The translations under genes were made by a program, and so were the position numbers. Source: a bacterium SCSIO 12844 (GTDB lineage: Bacteria; Pseudomonadota; Gammaproteobacteria; Francisellales; Francisellaceae). Taken from it: a DNA stretch of 64,000 bases. Under the pieces are notes generated by a model. That model made no database searches. It was not told the DNA's origin and saw only the letters and a list, made by a program, of their open reading frames with translations. The stretch covers positions 806,001 through 870,000 of the forward strand of contig CP073743.1 in assembly GCA_024397935.1 (NCBI GenBank), in the 5' to 3' direction. Shown here in pieces: positions 1-9,528 of this stretch. Numbering within the stretch: the first letter of the stretch is position 1; the number at the start of each line of letters is the position of its first letter.

Positions 1-12
1 GAGGAGAAAAAA

Positions 13-438
13 ATGGCAGTAGAACGTACTTTATCAATTATCAAGCCTGATGCAGTTGCAAAAAATGTAATTGGTGAGATTTATAGCCGCTTTGAAAAAG
101 CAGGTTTAAAAGTTGTTGCATCTAAAATGATGTACTTATCAGAAAGAGAAGCATCTCAGTTTTATGCGGTACATAAAGAACGTCCGTTTTTTAATGACTT
201 AGTGAAATTTATGATCTCAGGCCCTGTCATGGTGCAAGTACTAGAAGGTGAAAATGCAATTTTGAAAAACCGTGAGTTAATGGGAGCTACTAACCCTAAA
301 GAAGCAGCACCTGGAACAATTCGTGCTGACTTTGCTGATAGCATTGACGCTAATGCGGTTCATGGTTCTGATGCACAAGAAACTGCTTCTAATGAAGTTG
401 CTTTTTTCTTTGCTGAGCATGAATTGTATACGCATTAA
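13..438 (+). CDS. ndk: Nucleoside diphosphate kinase
   Basis: Cytosolic enzyme that moves the gamma-phosphate between nucleoside triphosphates and diphosphates through a phosphohistidine. The protein is 141 aa, the usual length, and begins with the family N-terminus ([12 protein letters not shown]). The phosphorylated histidine is His117 in the motif NAVHGSD, and the [13 protein letters not shown] stretch of the nucleotide site is intact. A strong GAGGAG ribosome binding site sits at the very left edge of the window, 6 nt before the ATG. The promoter and any upstream operon partner are outside the window. No terminator is visible between this gene and the tRNA promoter that follows. Confidence 0.97.
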   Translation: MAVERTLSIIKPDAVAKNVIGEIYSRFEKAGLKVVASKMMYLSEREASQFYAVHKERPFFNDLVKFMISGPVMVQVLEGENAILKNRELMGATNPKEAAPGTIRADFADSIDANAVHGSDAQETASNEVAFFFAEHELYTH

Positions 439-479
439 TCAGCAGGAAATAAAAAAGCTTAAAAAGGTTAAATCGAGTG

Positions 480-507
480 TTGACAATAGGAACTCGCACC
501 GTATAAT
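480..507 (+). promoter_or_regulatory. Sigma-70-type promoter of the tRNA cluster
   Basis: A perfect TTGACA (480-485) and a perfect TATAAT (502-507) are separated by 16 bp and lie 13 bp upstream of the first tRNA-Gly. This is the best consensus promoter in the window. It fits a strongly expressed stable-RNA operon carrying the four tRNAs that follow. Confidence 0.85.
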
Positions 508-520
508 GACTTTCAGTTTC

Positions 521-596
521 GCGGGAATAGCTCAGCTGGTAGAGCACAACCTTGCCAAGGTTGGGGTCGCGGGTTCGAGTCCCGTTTCCCGCTCCA
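521..596 (+). tRNA. tRNA-Gly (GCC), copy 1
   Basis: A 76-nt cloverleaf. The acceptor arms GCGGGAA and TTCCCGC pair, the anticodon loop TTGCCAA gives GCC, the T arm contains GGTTCGAGTCC, and the 3' CCA is encoded. It is the first gene of a Gly-Gly-Cys-Leu cluster whose order resembles E. coli glyW-cysT-leuZ. Confidence 0.97.
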
Positions 597-671
597 ATGT
601 GAGCAAATGATTTGAGTGAGCGAAACTTGGAAGTTTAAAGTTTAACTTGGTAGCAATTTTTAAAACTTGCT

Positions 672-747
672 GCGGGAATAGCTCAGCTGGTAGAGCACAA
701 CCTTGCCAAGGTTGGGGTCGCGGGTTCGAGTCCCGTTTCCCGCTCCA
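672..747 (+). tRNA. tRNA-Gly (GCC), copy 2
   Basis: By eye an exact 76-nt duplicate of the tRNA-Gly at 521-596, with the same anticodon GCC and encoded CCA. The 75-bp spacer between the copies is not repeated, so only the tRNA itself is duplicated. It lies 4 nt upstream of tRNA-Cys. Confidence 0.97.
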
Positions 748-751
748 GTTG

Positions 752-825
752 GGCTGAGTAGCAAAGTGGTTATGCAGAGGCCTGCAAAGCCTTGGACACC
801 GGTTCGATTCCGGTCTCAGCCTCCA
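752..825 (+). tRNA. tRNA-Cys (GCA)
   Basis: A 74-nt cloverleaf with acceptor stem GGCTGAG/CTCAGCC, anticodon stem GAGGC/GCCTT around the loop CTGCAAA (anticodon GCA), T-loop GGTTCGATTCC and encoded CCA. It probably shares one transcript with its neighbours. Confidence 0.96.
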
Positions 826-835
826 AAAATATGTT

Positions 836-923
836 GCCCGGGTGGCGAAATTGGTAGACGCAAGGGACTTAAAATCCCTCGGGAGTAACTCCCGTGCCGG
901 TTCGAGTCCGGCCCCGGGCACCA
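836..923 (+). tRNA. tRNA-Leu (UAA)
   Basis: An 88-nt class II tRNA. The acceptor arms GCCCGGG and CCCGGGC pair, the anticodon loop CTTAAAA gives UAA, the long variable arm is CGGGAGTAACTCCCG, and the CCA is encoded. It is the last gene of the cluster. Downstream, a weak AT-rich hairpin (958-973) is followed by eight T residues (980-987); this could end transcription but is not convincing. Confidence 0.96.
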
Positions 924-1131
924 TTTATTTTAATAAATAATCTAGTTTTTAAACATGACGTTATTTTAAACGTAAGTTGTTTTTTTTATGTATATATAAT
1001 ATTTCATTCTCTCTTTAGAAATTGTATATATGCCAAGCTTTATTGCTTTTCATTCAATTAGAAGCCGACTATGATAGTGATTTAAATTACAAAATACATT
1101 TTGTTAATAAGATTAAGTTTAAGGTTGTTTT

Positions 1132-2097
1132 ATGAGCAGTGTTGCTGCATTATCAATTGAACAGGTAACAAAAGTATACAAGCCAATTAATGGTCAAACT
1201 AAAGGATTTAAAGCGGTTGATGATATCTCATTATCTGTAAATGCAGGCGATTTTTTTGCATTACTAGGGCCTAATGGAGCGGGTAAATCAACAACTATTG
1301 GCATGATCTCATCGTTAGTAAATAAAACCAGTGGTAGCATTCGTATTTTTGATGTTGATTTGGATACAGATCCATCTGAGGCAAAATCATTATTAGGTGT
1401 AATGCCGCAAGAAGTTAATTTGGCCATCTTTGAGACACCTATTAATATTCTAGTTAATCAAGCAGGTTATTTTGGTATTCGTAGAAGTGAGGCCAAAAAG
1501 CGTGCTGAAAAGCGCTTAAAAGAAATGCAGTTGTGGGATAAAAAAAATACGCAAGTCCGCTTTTTATCAGGTGGAATGAAGCGTCGACTAATGGTAGCAA
1601 GAGCATTGGTTCATAACCCTAAGCTATTAATATTAGATGAGCCAACAGCGGGCGTTGATGTTGAAATTCGTCATGCAATTTGGGAAGTATTAACCAAATT
1701 AAATAAAGAAGAAGGGTTAACAATTATTTTAACGACTCACTATTTAGAAGAAGCAGAAAGTATGTGTAATCGTATTGCTTTGATGAATAAGGGAAAAATT
1801 TTTGCTAATACGGATATGAAATCATTATTAAGAAATCTTGATAAAGAAACATTCGTTTTTGATTTGAAAACACCAATAGAATATATTAATCAATTTAATG
1901 ATGCAGCAGCACTTGAGGTTGAATTGCCAGATCCATTAACACTAGAAGTCACAGTAGATAAATCATACACATTAAATGATATTTTTAGTGTCTTAACCGA
2001 GCATCAAGTTCAAGTAATTAGCGCACGAAATAAAAAGGCAAGATTAGAACAGTTGTTTATTGATTTGGTTAGAAAAAATAATGCAACTGTGCAATAA
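1132..2097 (+). CDS. yadG: ABC transporter ATP-binding protein, YadG type
   Basis: ATPase subunit of a two-gene ABC-2-type exporter; the substrate of the E. coli YadGH pair is not established. The 321-aa protein has Walker A GPNGAGKST, signature LSGGMKRR, Walker B LLILDEPTAGVD and an H-loop histidine in LTTHYLEEAE. Similarity to E. coli YadG runs to the C-terminal RLEQLFIDLVR segment, so this is likely a true orthologue and not just any ABC ATPase. The permease gene starts 13 nt downstream. The ATG is preceded by TTTAAGGTTGTTTT, a modest ribosome binding site. The 208-bp gap after the tRNAs contains a TATAAT (995-1000) without a good -35. Confidence 0.88.
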   Translation: MSSVAALSIEQVTKVYKPINGQTKGFKAVDDISLSVNAGDFFALLGPNGAGKSTTIGMISSLVNKTSGSIRIFDVDLDTDPSEAKSLLGVMPQEVNLAIFETPINILVNQAGYFGIRRSEAKKRAEKRLKEMQLWDKKNTQVRFLSGGMKRRLMVARALVHNPKLLILDEPTAGVDVEIRHAIWEVLTKLNKEEGLTIILTTHYLEEAESMCNRIALMNKGKIFANTDMKSLLRNLDKETFVFDLKTPIEYINQFNDAAALEVELPDPLTLEVTVDKSYTLNDIFSVLTEHQVQVISARNKKARLEQLFIDLVRKNNATVQ

Positions 2098-2110
2098 GTA
2101 GGGGAATATT

Positions 2111-2884
2111 ATGACATTGCGTGATTATTGGTTTGCATTTTTAGCAATATTTTATAAAGAAGTTACACGAATATTTCGTATTTGGCCTCAAAGTTTATTA
2201 CCTTCTGTCATTACAATGACATTATATTTTTTAATTTTTGGTAAAGTCATTGGCTCAAGAGTTGGTTATATTCATGGTGTTTCTTATATTCACTATATTA
2301 CACCTGGACTTATTATTATGGCGGTAACGAATAATACCTATGCCAACATTGTTGGATCATTTTTTGGTGATCGTTTTTCACGCTGTATTGAAGAGATGTA
2401 TATTGCGCCATTAAATGCACATGTAATGATTCTTGGTTATGTATCAGGTGCTGTATTTCGTGGCCTTATTGTGGGTATCTTAGTCAGTATCGTTGCAATA
2501 CTTTTTGGCGCTTTAAGTATTTACTCACTGCCGTTGATGATTATTGCCTTATTATTAAGTAGCTTTGCTTTTGCATTAGGTGGTTTAGTTAATGGGATTT
2601 TTTCACAGAAATTTGATGACACACAAGTAGTGTCTACCTTCTTTTTGTTGCCATTGACTTATTTAGGTGGTGTCTTTTTTAGTTTGTCTATGCTGCCGCC
2701 ATTCTGGAAAGCAATTGCACAATTTAATCCGATTTTTTATATTGTTGATTTTTTCCGTTATGCAAGTTTAGGCACTAAAATAATTAGTCCATGGTTTGCA
2801 TTTGCAATGGTTTGCCTTGTGATTGTTATATTATATGTTATTAGTTACTATTGCATTAAGCGTGGTGTCAAAATTAAATCTTAA
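2111..2884 (+). CDS. yadH: ABC-2 type transporter permease, YadH type
   Basis: Inner-membrane partner of the preceding ATPase. The 257 aa have about six hydrophobic segments and the ABC-2 family signature late in the chain (LPLTYLGGVFFSLSMLPPFW). Segments such as PSVITMTLYFLIFGKVIGSR match E. coli YadH closely. An AGGGGAATATT ribosome binding site precedes the ATG. The gene is co-transcribed with the ATPase gene (13-nt gap) and probably with nadE downstream, since only 40 nt separate them. Confidence 0.87.
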   Translation: MTLRDYWFAFLAIFYKEVTRIFRIWPQSLLPSVITMTLYFLIFGKVIGSRVGYIHGVSYIHYITPGLIIMAVTNNTYANIVGSFFGDRFSRCIEEMYIAPLNAHVMILGYVSGAVFRGLIVGILVSIVAILFGALSIYSLPLMIIALLLSSFAFALGGLVNGIFSQKFDDTQVVSTFFLLPLTYLGGVFFSLSMLPPFWKAIAQFNPIFYIVDFFRYASLGTKIISPWFAFAMVCLVIVILYVISYYCIKRGVKIKS

Positions 2885-2924
2885 TTATTTCAAAATAAAA
2901 AATAATAAAAATGTGAGCTTATCG

Positions 2925-4643
2925 ATGAAAGTAACATTAGCACAGCTTGATTATATAGTAGGTAACTTTGAATATAATTATCAAAAAATAAAACAAGCAA
3001 TTGAAAACTATGTTGATCAAAGCGATATCATTGTCTTTTCAGAATTAGCACTAAGTGGATATTATGTATTTGACTTGGTTGAACGAAATGGCTTTATTCA
3101 ACAACAAAATCAGTATTTACAAAAACTAATTAAATTATCTAATCAGTATGACTGTGCAATTATTTTAGGATGTATTACAGAAAACTTAAACCAGGGTAAG
3201 CTGTTTTATAACTCAGCTTTAGTGATTGCTTCAGGTGAAATTATACATACCTATCATAAGCAGTTATTACCTACTTATAACATTTTTAATGAACCAAGGC
3301 ATTTTCAAGCAGGTGATCAAGCGCCTATTTTTAAGTATAGGGATAAGCATATTGGTATTCTAATTTGTGAAGATTTATGGGATCAAGAAGAAAGATTATA
3401 TGCTCATCATCCGTTGATAAATTTAAAAGCATATCAGGGGCGACTAGATTATATTATTACCCTTAATAGTTCACCTTCTGAGTATAATAAATACAAAAAA
3501 AGAGTTCAATTATTAAAACAGTTAGCCTTAACAATGGAGGCAGATTGTTATTATGTAAATCAAGTTGGTGGTTATGATGATATAGTCTATGATGGTGCAA
3601 GCTTTGTAGTCTCAAAAGAGGGTAATCTTAAATATCAATTACCAGCTTTTTCTGAATTAATTGCTATAGTCGATACTGATATGCAATCTGAAATATTAGA
3701 TTTTAATCAAGATATTAAAGAAGCTTTTTTTCTTGAGCAAATGAAACTTGGTTTGAAAGATTATGTAGAAAAATGCCGCTTTAAAGGTGTTGTGATCGCA
3801 TTATCTGGCGGTATAGATAGTGCTTTAACATTAACCATTGCAACATTAGCATTAGGTAAAGAGCGTGTATGTGCTATTACAATGCCTTCGACTTATTCAT
3901 CAATCGGTAGTGTTAGTGACTCTGAGCTACTTTGTCAAAATTTAGGTGTTAAATTATATAATCGACCGATTAGTAAAGACTATCAGCTTAGTTGCAGCCT
4001 TTTTAATGATGCCTTTAAAAAAGAGCCTTCTCGTTTAACTTGTGAAAATATCCAAGCAAGAATTCGAGGAAGAGTCGTTATGGAATATGCCAACGAGTTT
4101 GGATTGTTAGTTATCTCTTGTGGCAATAAAAGTGAATTATCTGTTGGCTATGCAACACTGTATGGTGATATGAATGGTGGTATTAACATCATAGGAGATT
4201 TATATAAAACCGATGTATATCAAGTGGCTGAATATATTAATACTACTGAAGATCATTTAATACCTAAATCGATTATAAAAAAAGCACCCTCTGCTGAATT
4301 ATCTGAAGGTCAAAAAGACTCTGATAGTCTGCCACCTTATGATTTATTAGATGCAGTACTAAAACTATCGATTGAAGGTGATTTATTAGAAGAAGATGAA
4401 GTTATTGAGTTAAAAAGACTTTCATGCCAATTAACCGCAGAAGAAATTCAAGAAATATTATCATTAATTGATCGAGCGGAGTTCAAGCGAAAACAGGCGC
4501 CGCCTATTATTCGGCTTCAACATCGCTCGTTTGGCGTAGGCAGAATGATTCCAATTACGCATCAGTTTGCTACAGATCATTGGAAACTTGAAGCTTATGG
4601 TGATATCATGTCCAACAATACAATGAAAATGAACTATAGATGA
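2925..4643 (+). CDS. nadE: Glutamine-dependent NAD+ synthetase
   Basis: Last step of NAD synthesis: amidation of deamido-NAD with ammonia taken from glutamine. The 573-aa protein has an N-terminal nitrilase-type glutaminase domain (about 1-265) with the Glu40-Lys112-Cys148 triad (VFSELALSGY, YHKQLLPTY, LICEDLWD). A C-terminal synthetase domain follows, with the ATP-binding P-loop SGGIDS at 294-299. The start at 2925 is chosen because the protein then begins MKVTLAQLDYIVG like its relatives. An upstream in-frame start at 2823 would add 34 residues inside yadH. The gene follows yadH by 40 nt. No NAD-pathway partner is nearby. Confidence 0.93.
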   Translation: MKVTLAQLDYIVGNFEYNYQKIKQAIENYVDQSDIIVFSELALSGYYVFDLVERNGFIQQQNQYLQKLIKLSNQYDCAIILGCITENLNQGKLFYNSALVIASGEIIHTYHKQLLPTYNIFNEPRHFQAGDQAPIFKYRDKHIGILICEDLWDQEERLYAHHPLINLKAYQGRLDYIITLNSSPSEYNKYKKRVQLLKQLALTMEADCYYVNQVGGYDDIVYDGASFVVSKEGNLKYQLPAFSELIAIVDTDMQSEILDFNQDIKEAFFLEQMKLGLKDYVEKCRFKGVVIALSGGIDSALTLTIATLALGKERVCAITMPSTYSSIGSVSDSELLCQNLGVKLYNRPISKDYQLSCSLFNDAFKKEPSRLTCENIQARIRGRVVMEYANEFGLLVISCGNKSELSVGYATLYGDMNGGINIIGDLYKTDVYQVAEYINTTEDHLIPKSIIKKAPSAELSEGQKDSDSLPPYDLLDAVLKLSIEGDLLEEDEVIELKRLSCQLTAEEIQEILSLIDRAEFKRKQAPPIIRLQHRSFGVGRMIPITHQFATDHWKLEAYGDIMSNNTMKMNYR

Positions 4644-4713
4644 TACTAACAGATCATTATGTTATACTTACTGTTGTAATTAGTTATTTTAAGAAGGTAG
4701 AGGTCGCTTTTAG

Positions 4714-6678
4714 ATGAAAAATGATATGTGGAAGAATGTCTTATTTTGGGTGGTTGTTGCAGGCATTTTAATTGCTTTATTTTCTAGTTTTAACCGCCAA
4801 AGTGCTTCTACGGATACACTAAGTTATTCGAATTTTATCAATCAGATTGACAACAATCAGGTTCGGTCTGTCTATATTGATGGTAGGGCGATTACTGGAA
4901 GAACGGCTTCTGGGCAATCATTTAATACTAATTTACCTTGGAATGATCCATTTGTAATTGATCAAATGCTAAAACATAAGGTTGATATTACAGCCAAACC
5001 ACCTCAAAAAGACAGCCTTTTACTTAGACTGTTAATTAATGGATTTCCAATTATTCTATTAGTGATTATTTGGATTTTCTTAATGCGTGCTATGAGTGGT
5101 GGTGGTAAAGGTGGTGCATTCTCCTTTGGTAAAAGTAAAGCTAAGCTATTAGGCGAAGACCAAGTTAAAGTAACACTTGATGATGTTGCAGGTGTTGATG
5201 AGGCCAAAGAAGAAGTAGCTGAAATTATTGACTTTCTACGAGACCCAACTAAATATCAACGTTTGGGCGGCAAAATTCCTCGAGGCGTGTTAATGGTTGG
5301 TCCTCCAGGAACTGGTAAAACTTTATTAGCTAGAGCCATTGCAGGGGAAGCTAAAGTCCCATTTTTCTCAATTTCTGGATCAGACTTTGTTGAAATGTTT
5401 GTTGGTGTTGGTGCTTCTCGCGTACGTGATATGTTTGAGCAAGCCAAAAAGCGTTCACCTTGTATCATATTTATTGATGAAATTGATGCAGTTGGTCGTC
5501 ATCGTGGTGCAGGCTTAGGTGGAGGTCATGATGAGCGTGAACAAACATTAAATCAGATGTTAGTTGAAATGGATGGCTTTTCAGGTAATGAAGGTGTTAT
5601 TGTTATCGCAGCAACTAACCGACCTGATGTATTAGATCCAGCACTTTTACGTCCTGGGCGTTTTGACCGTGAAGTAACTGTTGGTTTACCTTCAGTTAAA
5701 GGACGTGAGCAGATTTTAAAAGTTCATATGAAAAATGTACCAATTGCTGATGATGTTCGCGCTGACTGGGTTGCTCGTGGTACACCTGGTTTTTCAGGTG
5801 CTCAATTGGCAAACCTTGTTAATGAAGCAGCATTATTTGCAGCGCGTTTTAATAAAAACAAAGTTGGTATGGAAGAGCTAGAGCTTGCTAAAGATAAAAT
5901 TTTAATGGGTACTGAGCGTCGCTCAATGGCAATGAGTGAAGATGAAAAACGTTTAACGGCTTATCATGAAGCAGGCCATGCAATTATTGGACGTCTAGTG
6001 CCGTCACATGACCCTGTTTATAAAGTAAGTATTATTCCGCGCGGACGTGCTTTGGGTGTTACTATGTATTTACCTGAAGGGGATCAAGTTAGTCAAAGTA
6101 AAGAAGAATTAGAAAGTCGTTTATCATCATTATATGGTGGGCGTATTGCTGAAGCACTTATTTTTGGTGATGAAAATGTCACAACAGGTGCGGCTAATGA
6201 TATTCAAGTGGCTACGAATATTGCTCGTAGTATGGTAACTAAGTGGGGTCTATCTGATAAAATGGGGCCATTATTATATGCCGAAGAAGATGAACATCCA
6301 TTCTTAGGCCATTCAATGGGCAGAAACTCAGCACCAGCATTTTCTGAAAAAACAGCAGGTAATATTGATATTGAAGTGCGTGATCTTATTGACCGTAACT
6401 ATGCACGTGCAAATCGTTTATTAGCTGATAATCTTGATATTTTACATGCAATGGCTGATGCATTAATGAAGTATGAAACTTTAGATGCGGCGCAAGTTGA
6501 TGACTTAATGGATCGAAAACCAGTTCGTGAGCCTGGAGACTGGACAGTTAATTTGGGCGATAAAAAGAATAATAATAAAACTAAAACAGAAGGTGCCCAA
6601 GTGTCTGATGATACAAAAGAGACAAAATCTGAGAAGCCTAATAAAGATTTAGGTGATCCTATACCTCAAGGTGATTAA
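4714..6678 (+). CDS. ftsH: ATP-dependent zinc metalloprotease FtsH
   Basis: Membrane-anchored AAA+ protease that degrades misfolded membrane proteins and regulators. In 654 aa there are TM1 (about 7-25), a periplasmic segment, TM2 (about 108-125), and an AAA domain with Walker A GPPGTGKT (196-203), Walker B FIDEID (253-258) and the arginine-rich second region of homology RPGRFDRE. The zinc-protease motif HEAGH (418-422) follows. The C-terminal tail is long, charged and low-complexity. All catalytic residues are present. An AAGAAGGTAGAGG stretch upstream provides the ribosome binding site. The nitronate monooxygenase gene follows by 24 nt and may be co-transcribed. Confidence 0.97.
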   Translation: MKNDMWKNVLFWVVVAGILIALFSSFNRQSASTDTLSYSNFINQIDNNQVRSVYIDGRAITGRTASGQSFNTNLPWNDPFVIDQMLKHKVDITAKPPQKDSLLLRLLINGFPIILLVIIWIFLMRAMSGGGKGGAFSFGKSKAKLLGEDQVKVTLDDVAGVDEAKEEVAEIIDFLRDPTKYQRLGGKIPRGVLMVGPPGTGKTLLARAIAGEAKVPFFSISGSDFVEMFVGVGASRVRDMFEQAKKRSPCIIFIDEIDAVGRHRGAGLGGGHDEREQTLNQMLVEMDGFSGNEGVIVIAATNRPDVLDPALLRPGRFDREVTVGLPSVKGREQILKVHMKNVPIADDVRADWVARGTPGFSGAQLANLVNEAALFAARFNKNKVGMEELELAKDKILMGTERRSMAMSEDEKRLTAYHEAGHAIIGRLVPSHDPVYKVSIIPRGRALGVTMYLPEGDQVSQSKEELESRLSSLYGGRIAEALIFGDENVTTGAANDIQVATNIARSMVTKWGLSDKMGPLLYAEEDEHPFLGHSMGRNSAPAFSEKTAGNIDIEVRDLIDRNYARANRLLADNLDILHAMADALMKYETLDAAQVDDLMDRKPVREPGDWTVNLGDKKNNNKTKTEGAQVSDDTKETKSEKPNKDLGDPIPQGD

Positions 6679-6702
6679 CTTTTACATTATGTTGAAAGGG
6701 TT

Positions 6703-7770
6703 ATGTGGAATAAAACATATTTAACACATCGAATAGGAATAAAATATCCAATTATTCAAGCGCCAATGGCTGGTGGTGCTACTACTGCTGAGCTTGTTTC
6801 ATCTGTCTCTAATTATGGTGCGCTAGGCTCTTTAGGTGCGGGTTATCTATCAGCAGATCAGATTAATAATACAATTAATAATATTTATAAATTAACAGAA
6901 AAGCCTTTTTCAGTTAATCTCTTTACGCCAGAGGCACATACTGCAACGACTCAACATATGCAAAAAGTTTGTGATGTAATTAATCAATGTAGTGATATAT
7001 TGGGTGTTATAACTGAGCCTGTAGCTGCACCTTATGCACCAGTATTTGAAGAGCAAGTGAGTGTGCTTCTAGCAAAAAACGTCCCTGTTGTTAGTTTTAC
7101 ATTTGGTATTCCTAGCTTAGAGATTATTAATCAATTTAAAAAGATTAATTCAGTTGTTATAGCGACGGCAACATCACTTGAAGAGGCTTGTTTGCTTGAA
7201 AACTATCAAGTTGATGCTATTGTGATACAAGGTAGCGAAGCTGGTGGACATCGTGGTAGTTTTTTAGATAAGGCAGAAAATTCATTAATTCCATTAGCTG
7301 ATTTATTAAATCAAGTAATTGCTAAGGTCAATCTTCCAGTCATAGCATCTGGCGGTATTATGAATGGTGCAAGTATTGCAAAATTAATGCGCCTAGGCGC
7401 ATCAGCTACTCAGTTAGGCAGTGCGTTTTTATGTGCTGATGAGTCTGGTATTCATCAAGCTTATAAGAAATTACTTTTAGAACAAACAGAAGATACAACA
7501 ACATTAACAAGTGTATTTTCTGGAAAGCTAGCTAGAGGTTTAAATAATCAATTTATTCAATGTATGCAAAAACATAGACAAATAATTTTAGATTATCCGA
7601 TTCAAAATAAACTAACCACAAAGATGAGAAATGAAGCTAAAAAACAAGGAAATACTGATTATATGTCCTTATGGGCAGGACAAAATATCCACTTAGCAAC
7701 TCAGTTAAGTGCTAAGGATTTATTAGATAAATTAATTAGTGAAGTCGAAGCTTATATTAGTAATAGATAG
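6703..7770 (+). CDS. Nitronate monooxygenase family flavoprotein
   Basis: FMN-dependent TIM-barrel enzyme of the 2-nitropropane dioxygenase / nitronate monooxygenase family, which detoxifies alkyl nitronates such as propionate 3-nitronate. The 355 aa contain the N-terminal PIIQAPMAGG motif, the class I motif QGSEAGGHRG with the catalytic histidine at 183, and the FMN-phosphate motif ASGGIMNG. FabK-type enoyl reductases share the fold. The GSEAGGHRG motif and the length favour nitronate monooxygenase. The start has AAAGGG close upstream. It probably shares the ftsH transcript. True substrate unknown. Confidence 0.85.
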   Translation: MWNKTYLTHRIGIKYPIIQAPMAGGATTAELVSSVSNYGALGSLGAGYLSADQINNTINNIYKLTEKPFSVNLFTPEAHTATTQHMQKVCDVINQCSDILGVITEPVAAPYAPVFEEQVSVLLAKNVPVVSFTFGIPSLEIINQFKKINSVVIATATSLEEACLLENYQVDAIVIQGSEAGGHRGSFLDKAENSLIPLADLLNQVIAKVNLPVIASGGIMNGASIAKLMRLGASATQLGSAFLCADESGIHQAYKKLLLEQTEDTTTLTSVFSGKLARGLNNQFIQCMQKHRQIILDYPIQNKLTTKMRNEAKKQGNTDYMSLWAGQNIHLATQLSAKDLLDKLISEVEAYISNR

Positions 7771-7898
7771 TTAAGTTTGAACCAGAAGGCGCATAGAAAA
7801 ATCCAAATATATCTGATTATTTATGAAACAATATTTTGGTCGATATTTGCACTTTTGTCTGTAAAATAATATTATGACTATAAGCTAAGGCAAGGAAT

Positions 7899-9443
7899 GT
7901 GACTCATCAAGAATTTTTAACTTTATTAGCTCATATGAAGAAAAGATATCGTATGACAAGCTCTCCAGAATCTATATTTAGGTATTCAATTAAAAATAGA
8001 TTTTCAAGTGAGAAACAAAATGGTTACCAAGAGCAAGTAAAATTATATGCAAATAGTTTAGATTGGAAAATAAGAAGTGAATTTGCAGCCTATGATCTTG
8101 CTTTAGGACTAAACAGTCAAGGTAGGGGGCAGCTTAATCAAGCACTAGCTTCAGACTTTGATAGGATTACATTTAGAGTAATATCAGATATTTTAAATGC
8201 AAACTCAATTGAGGATGCAGCTAGAATATATGCTTTTTGGGTGGATGTAGCAGTCTATGCAGGTAATCAAAATAAAAATTTGCATCTTGAAAATGCAATT
8301 GTACTTGGTTTAAATCAATTCTATGTAGATCGTATATTTAGTAAAGGTGATGCCTATACAGCTGATAAGCCAGGTTATGCTTATTTACCTCAAATAACTA
8401 AAGATAAGGTTGAAGTATTATCTCAAAACCAACGTTATAGTAATCAATTAGTTCATCAGACTACCTATTTACCACCATTTAGGCTTTACTCCAATTTGTT
8501 GGAGACATCTAAAGATGGCAATGGTGGAGTCACTTTAAATGATGGAACAATATCCGTTTTAAGTAATATGTCTTTTTTCCAGCAGAAAATGCAAAACATA
8601 GAAATTAGTCAAAATAAGGCGAATGAAACTTGTGACGACTTATTAAATAATACTGGGCTTGGCAATAATATCACTACCTTAAAAGATATAGATGATCATG
8701 ATGACTTTGTTTTAAATAAGAGTAATCTTTTAAGAAATAATGCTAGAGTTTTTCCAAAAGAAGTTAATGTGCCTGGAATAAATTTTGCAAGTGCCAAATG
8801 GAATATTGAAAAATTAGAACAGGGTGTTGATGATGATTTTATAGACAAGCTGGTTAATAAATTTAATTTACTAAGCTTAGAAGCAATTAAATTAGAAAAA
8901 ATACTTACGCAGTATAAAGATAGTGAAGGTTCAAAAAAGGTATTAGATGAATTAGAGACCCATTTAATGCATTTATTTTCAGCTGATACATTTATTAAAT
9001 TAATGCAAAATAAAGCTTCAAGAAATTTATTTGAAATAGCTTCTGGGTTAAGAGATTTTAATATTAGTCTTAAAATATTATTAGATCAAGGAGATCCTAC
9101 TGATATGGCAAAAGAAGTTAGAGTTATGATTGAAGCATATAGTGAGGATACTATATATGCTTCTCAATCAGGGTCTATGCCTGACTTAGAGAATAAAGTG
9201 CATAAAAAAGATCAAGAAATGACTAATCAGTTAAGTGGTATTAAGCTACAATCACAAACATCGTTTGTACAAGATCAAATTAGTCAATGGGAGTTATTCT
9301 TCCAACAGAATAGTTCACATATTAGCCTATCTGTATCTGAAAGGTGTGTTAATGAGAGCACTTCTAATAATCAACAGTTGCTATTCTTAAGTCATAGAGA
9401 GAAACACTCAGATATGCAGATTGAAATCACTAGCGAACACTAA
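7899..9443 (+). CDS. RasGEF-like domain protein, candidate host-directed protein
   Basis: A 514-aa soluble protein with no signal peptide or membrane segment. Residues about 85-245 resemble the catalytic core of eukaryotic Ras guanine-nucleotide exchange factors. FDRITFRVISDIL and AARIYAFWVDVAVYAGNQ correspond to the family's helices around the 'RA..I..FI.IA..C...NN' region. LENAIVLGLN matches the 'MAIISGL' helix, and LPPFRLYSNLLETSKDGNG matches the 'PFLGVYLTDL...EGN' region. This is a by-eye family match, not a profile hit. The C-terminal half (about 250-514) is polar, helical-looking and not recognised. The start used is a GTG with AAGGA just upstream; an ATG at 7935 is an alternative. Legionella encodes a RasGEF-domain effector (LegG2), so a similar role is plausible but unproven. 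Confidence 0.6.
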   Translation: MTHQEFLTLLAHMKKRYRMTSSPESIFRYSIKNRFSSEKQNGYQEQVKLYANSLDWKIRSEFAAYDLALGLNSQGRGQLNQALASDFDRITFRVISDILNANSIEDAARIYAFWVDVAVYAGNQNKNLHLENAIVLGLNQFYVDRIFSKGDAYTADKPGYAYLPQITKDKVEVLSQNQRYSNQLVHQTTYLPPFRLYSNLLETSKDGNGGVTLNDGTISVLSNMSFFQQKMQNIEISQNKANETCDDLLNNTGLGNNITTLKDIDDHDDFVLNKSNLLRNNARVFPKEVNVPGINFASAKWNIEKLEQGVDDDFIDKLVNKFNLLSLEAIKLEKILTQYKDSEGSKKVLDELETHLMHLFSADTFIKLMQNKASRNLFEIASGLRDFNISLKILLDQGDPTDMAKEVRVMIEAYSEDTIYASQSGSMPDLENKVHKKDQEMTNQLSGIKLQSQTSFVQDQISQWELFFQQNSSHISLSVSERCVNESTSNNQQLLFLSHREKHSDMQIEITSEH

Positions 9444-9528
9444 AAAATTCCATGCCTGATTTTCGTAAGCAATGATGTAAAAAGCCTGATATAGTATGCC
9501 TAAAAATAGGTAATATAAGGTTAGTGAT

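Noticed and set aside
532-924. Minus-strand open frame of 130 aa
   Set aside because: It runs across four tRNA genes on the other strand and has no coding signature.
958-987. Hairpin plus T-run after tRNA-Leu as a terminator
   Set aside because: The stem is only about 5 AT-rich pairs, and the T-run is separated from it by 6 nt. Too weak to call.
2823-2924. Upstream extension of NadE by 34 residues
   Set aside because: It lies mostly inside yadH, and the family N-terminus begins at the ATG at 2925.
7855-7884. Promoter TTGTCT-N18-TATAAG for the RasGEF-like gene
   Set aside because: It would place the transcription start only a few bases before the GTG start. It is possible only if the ATG at 7935 is the true start.
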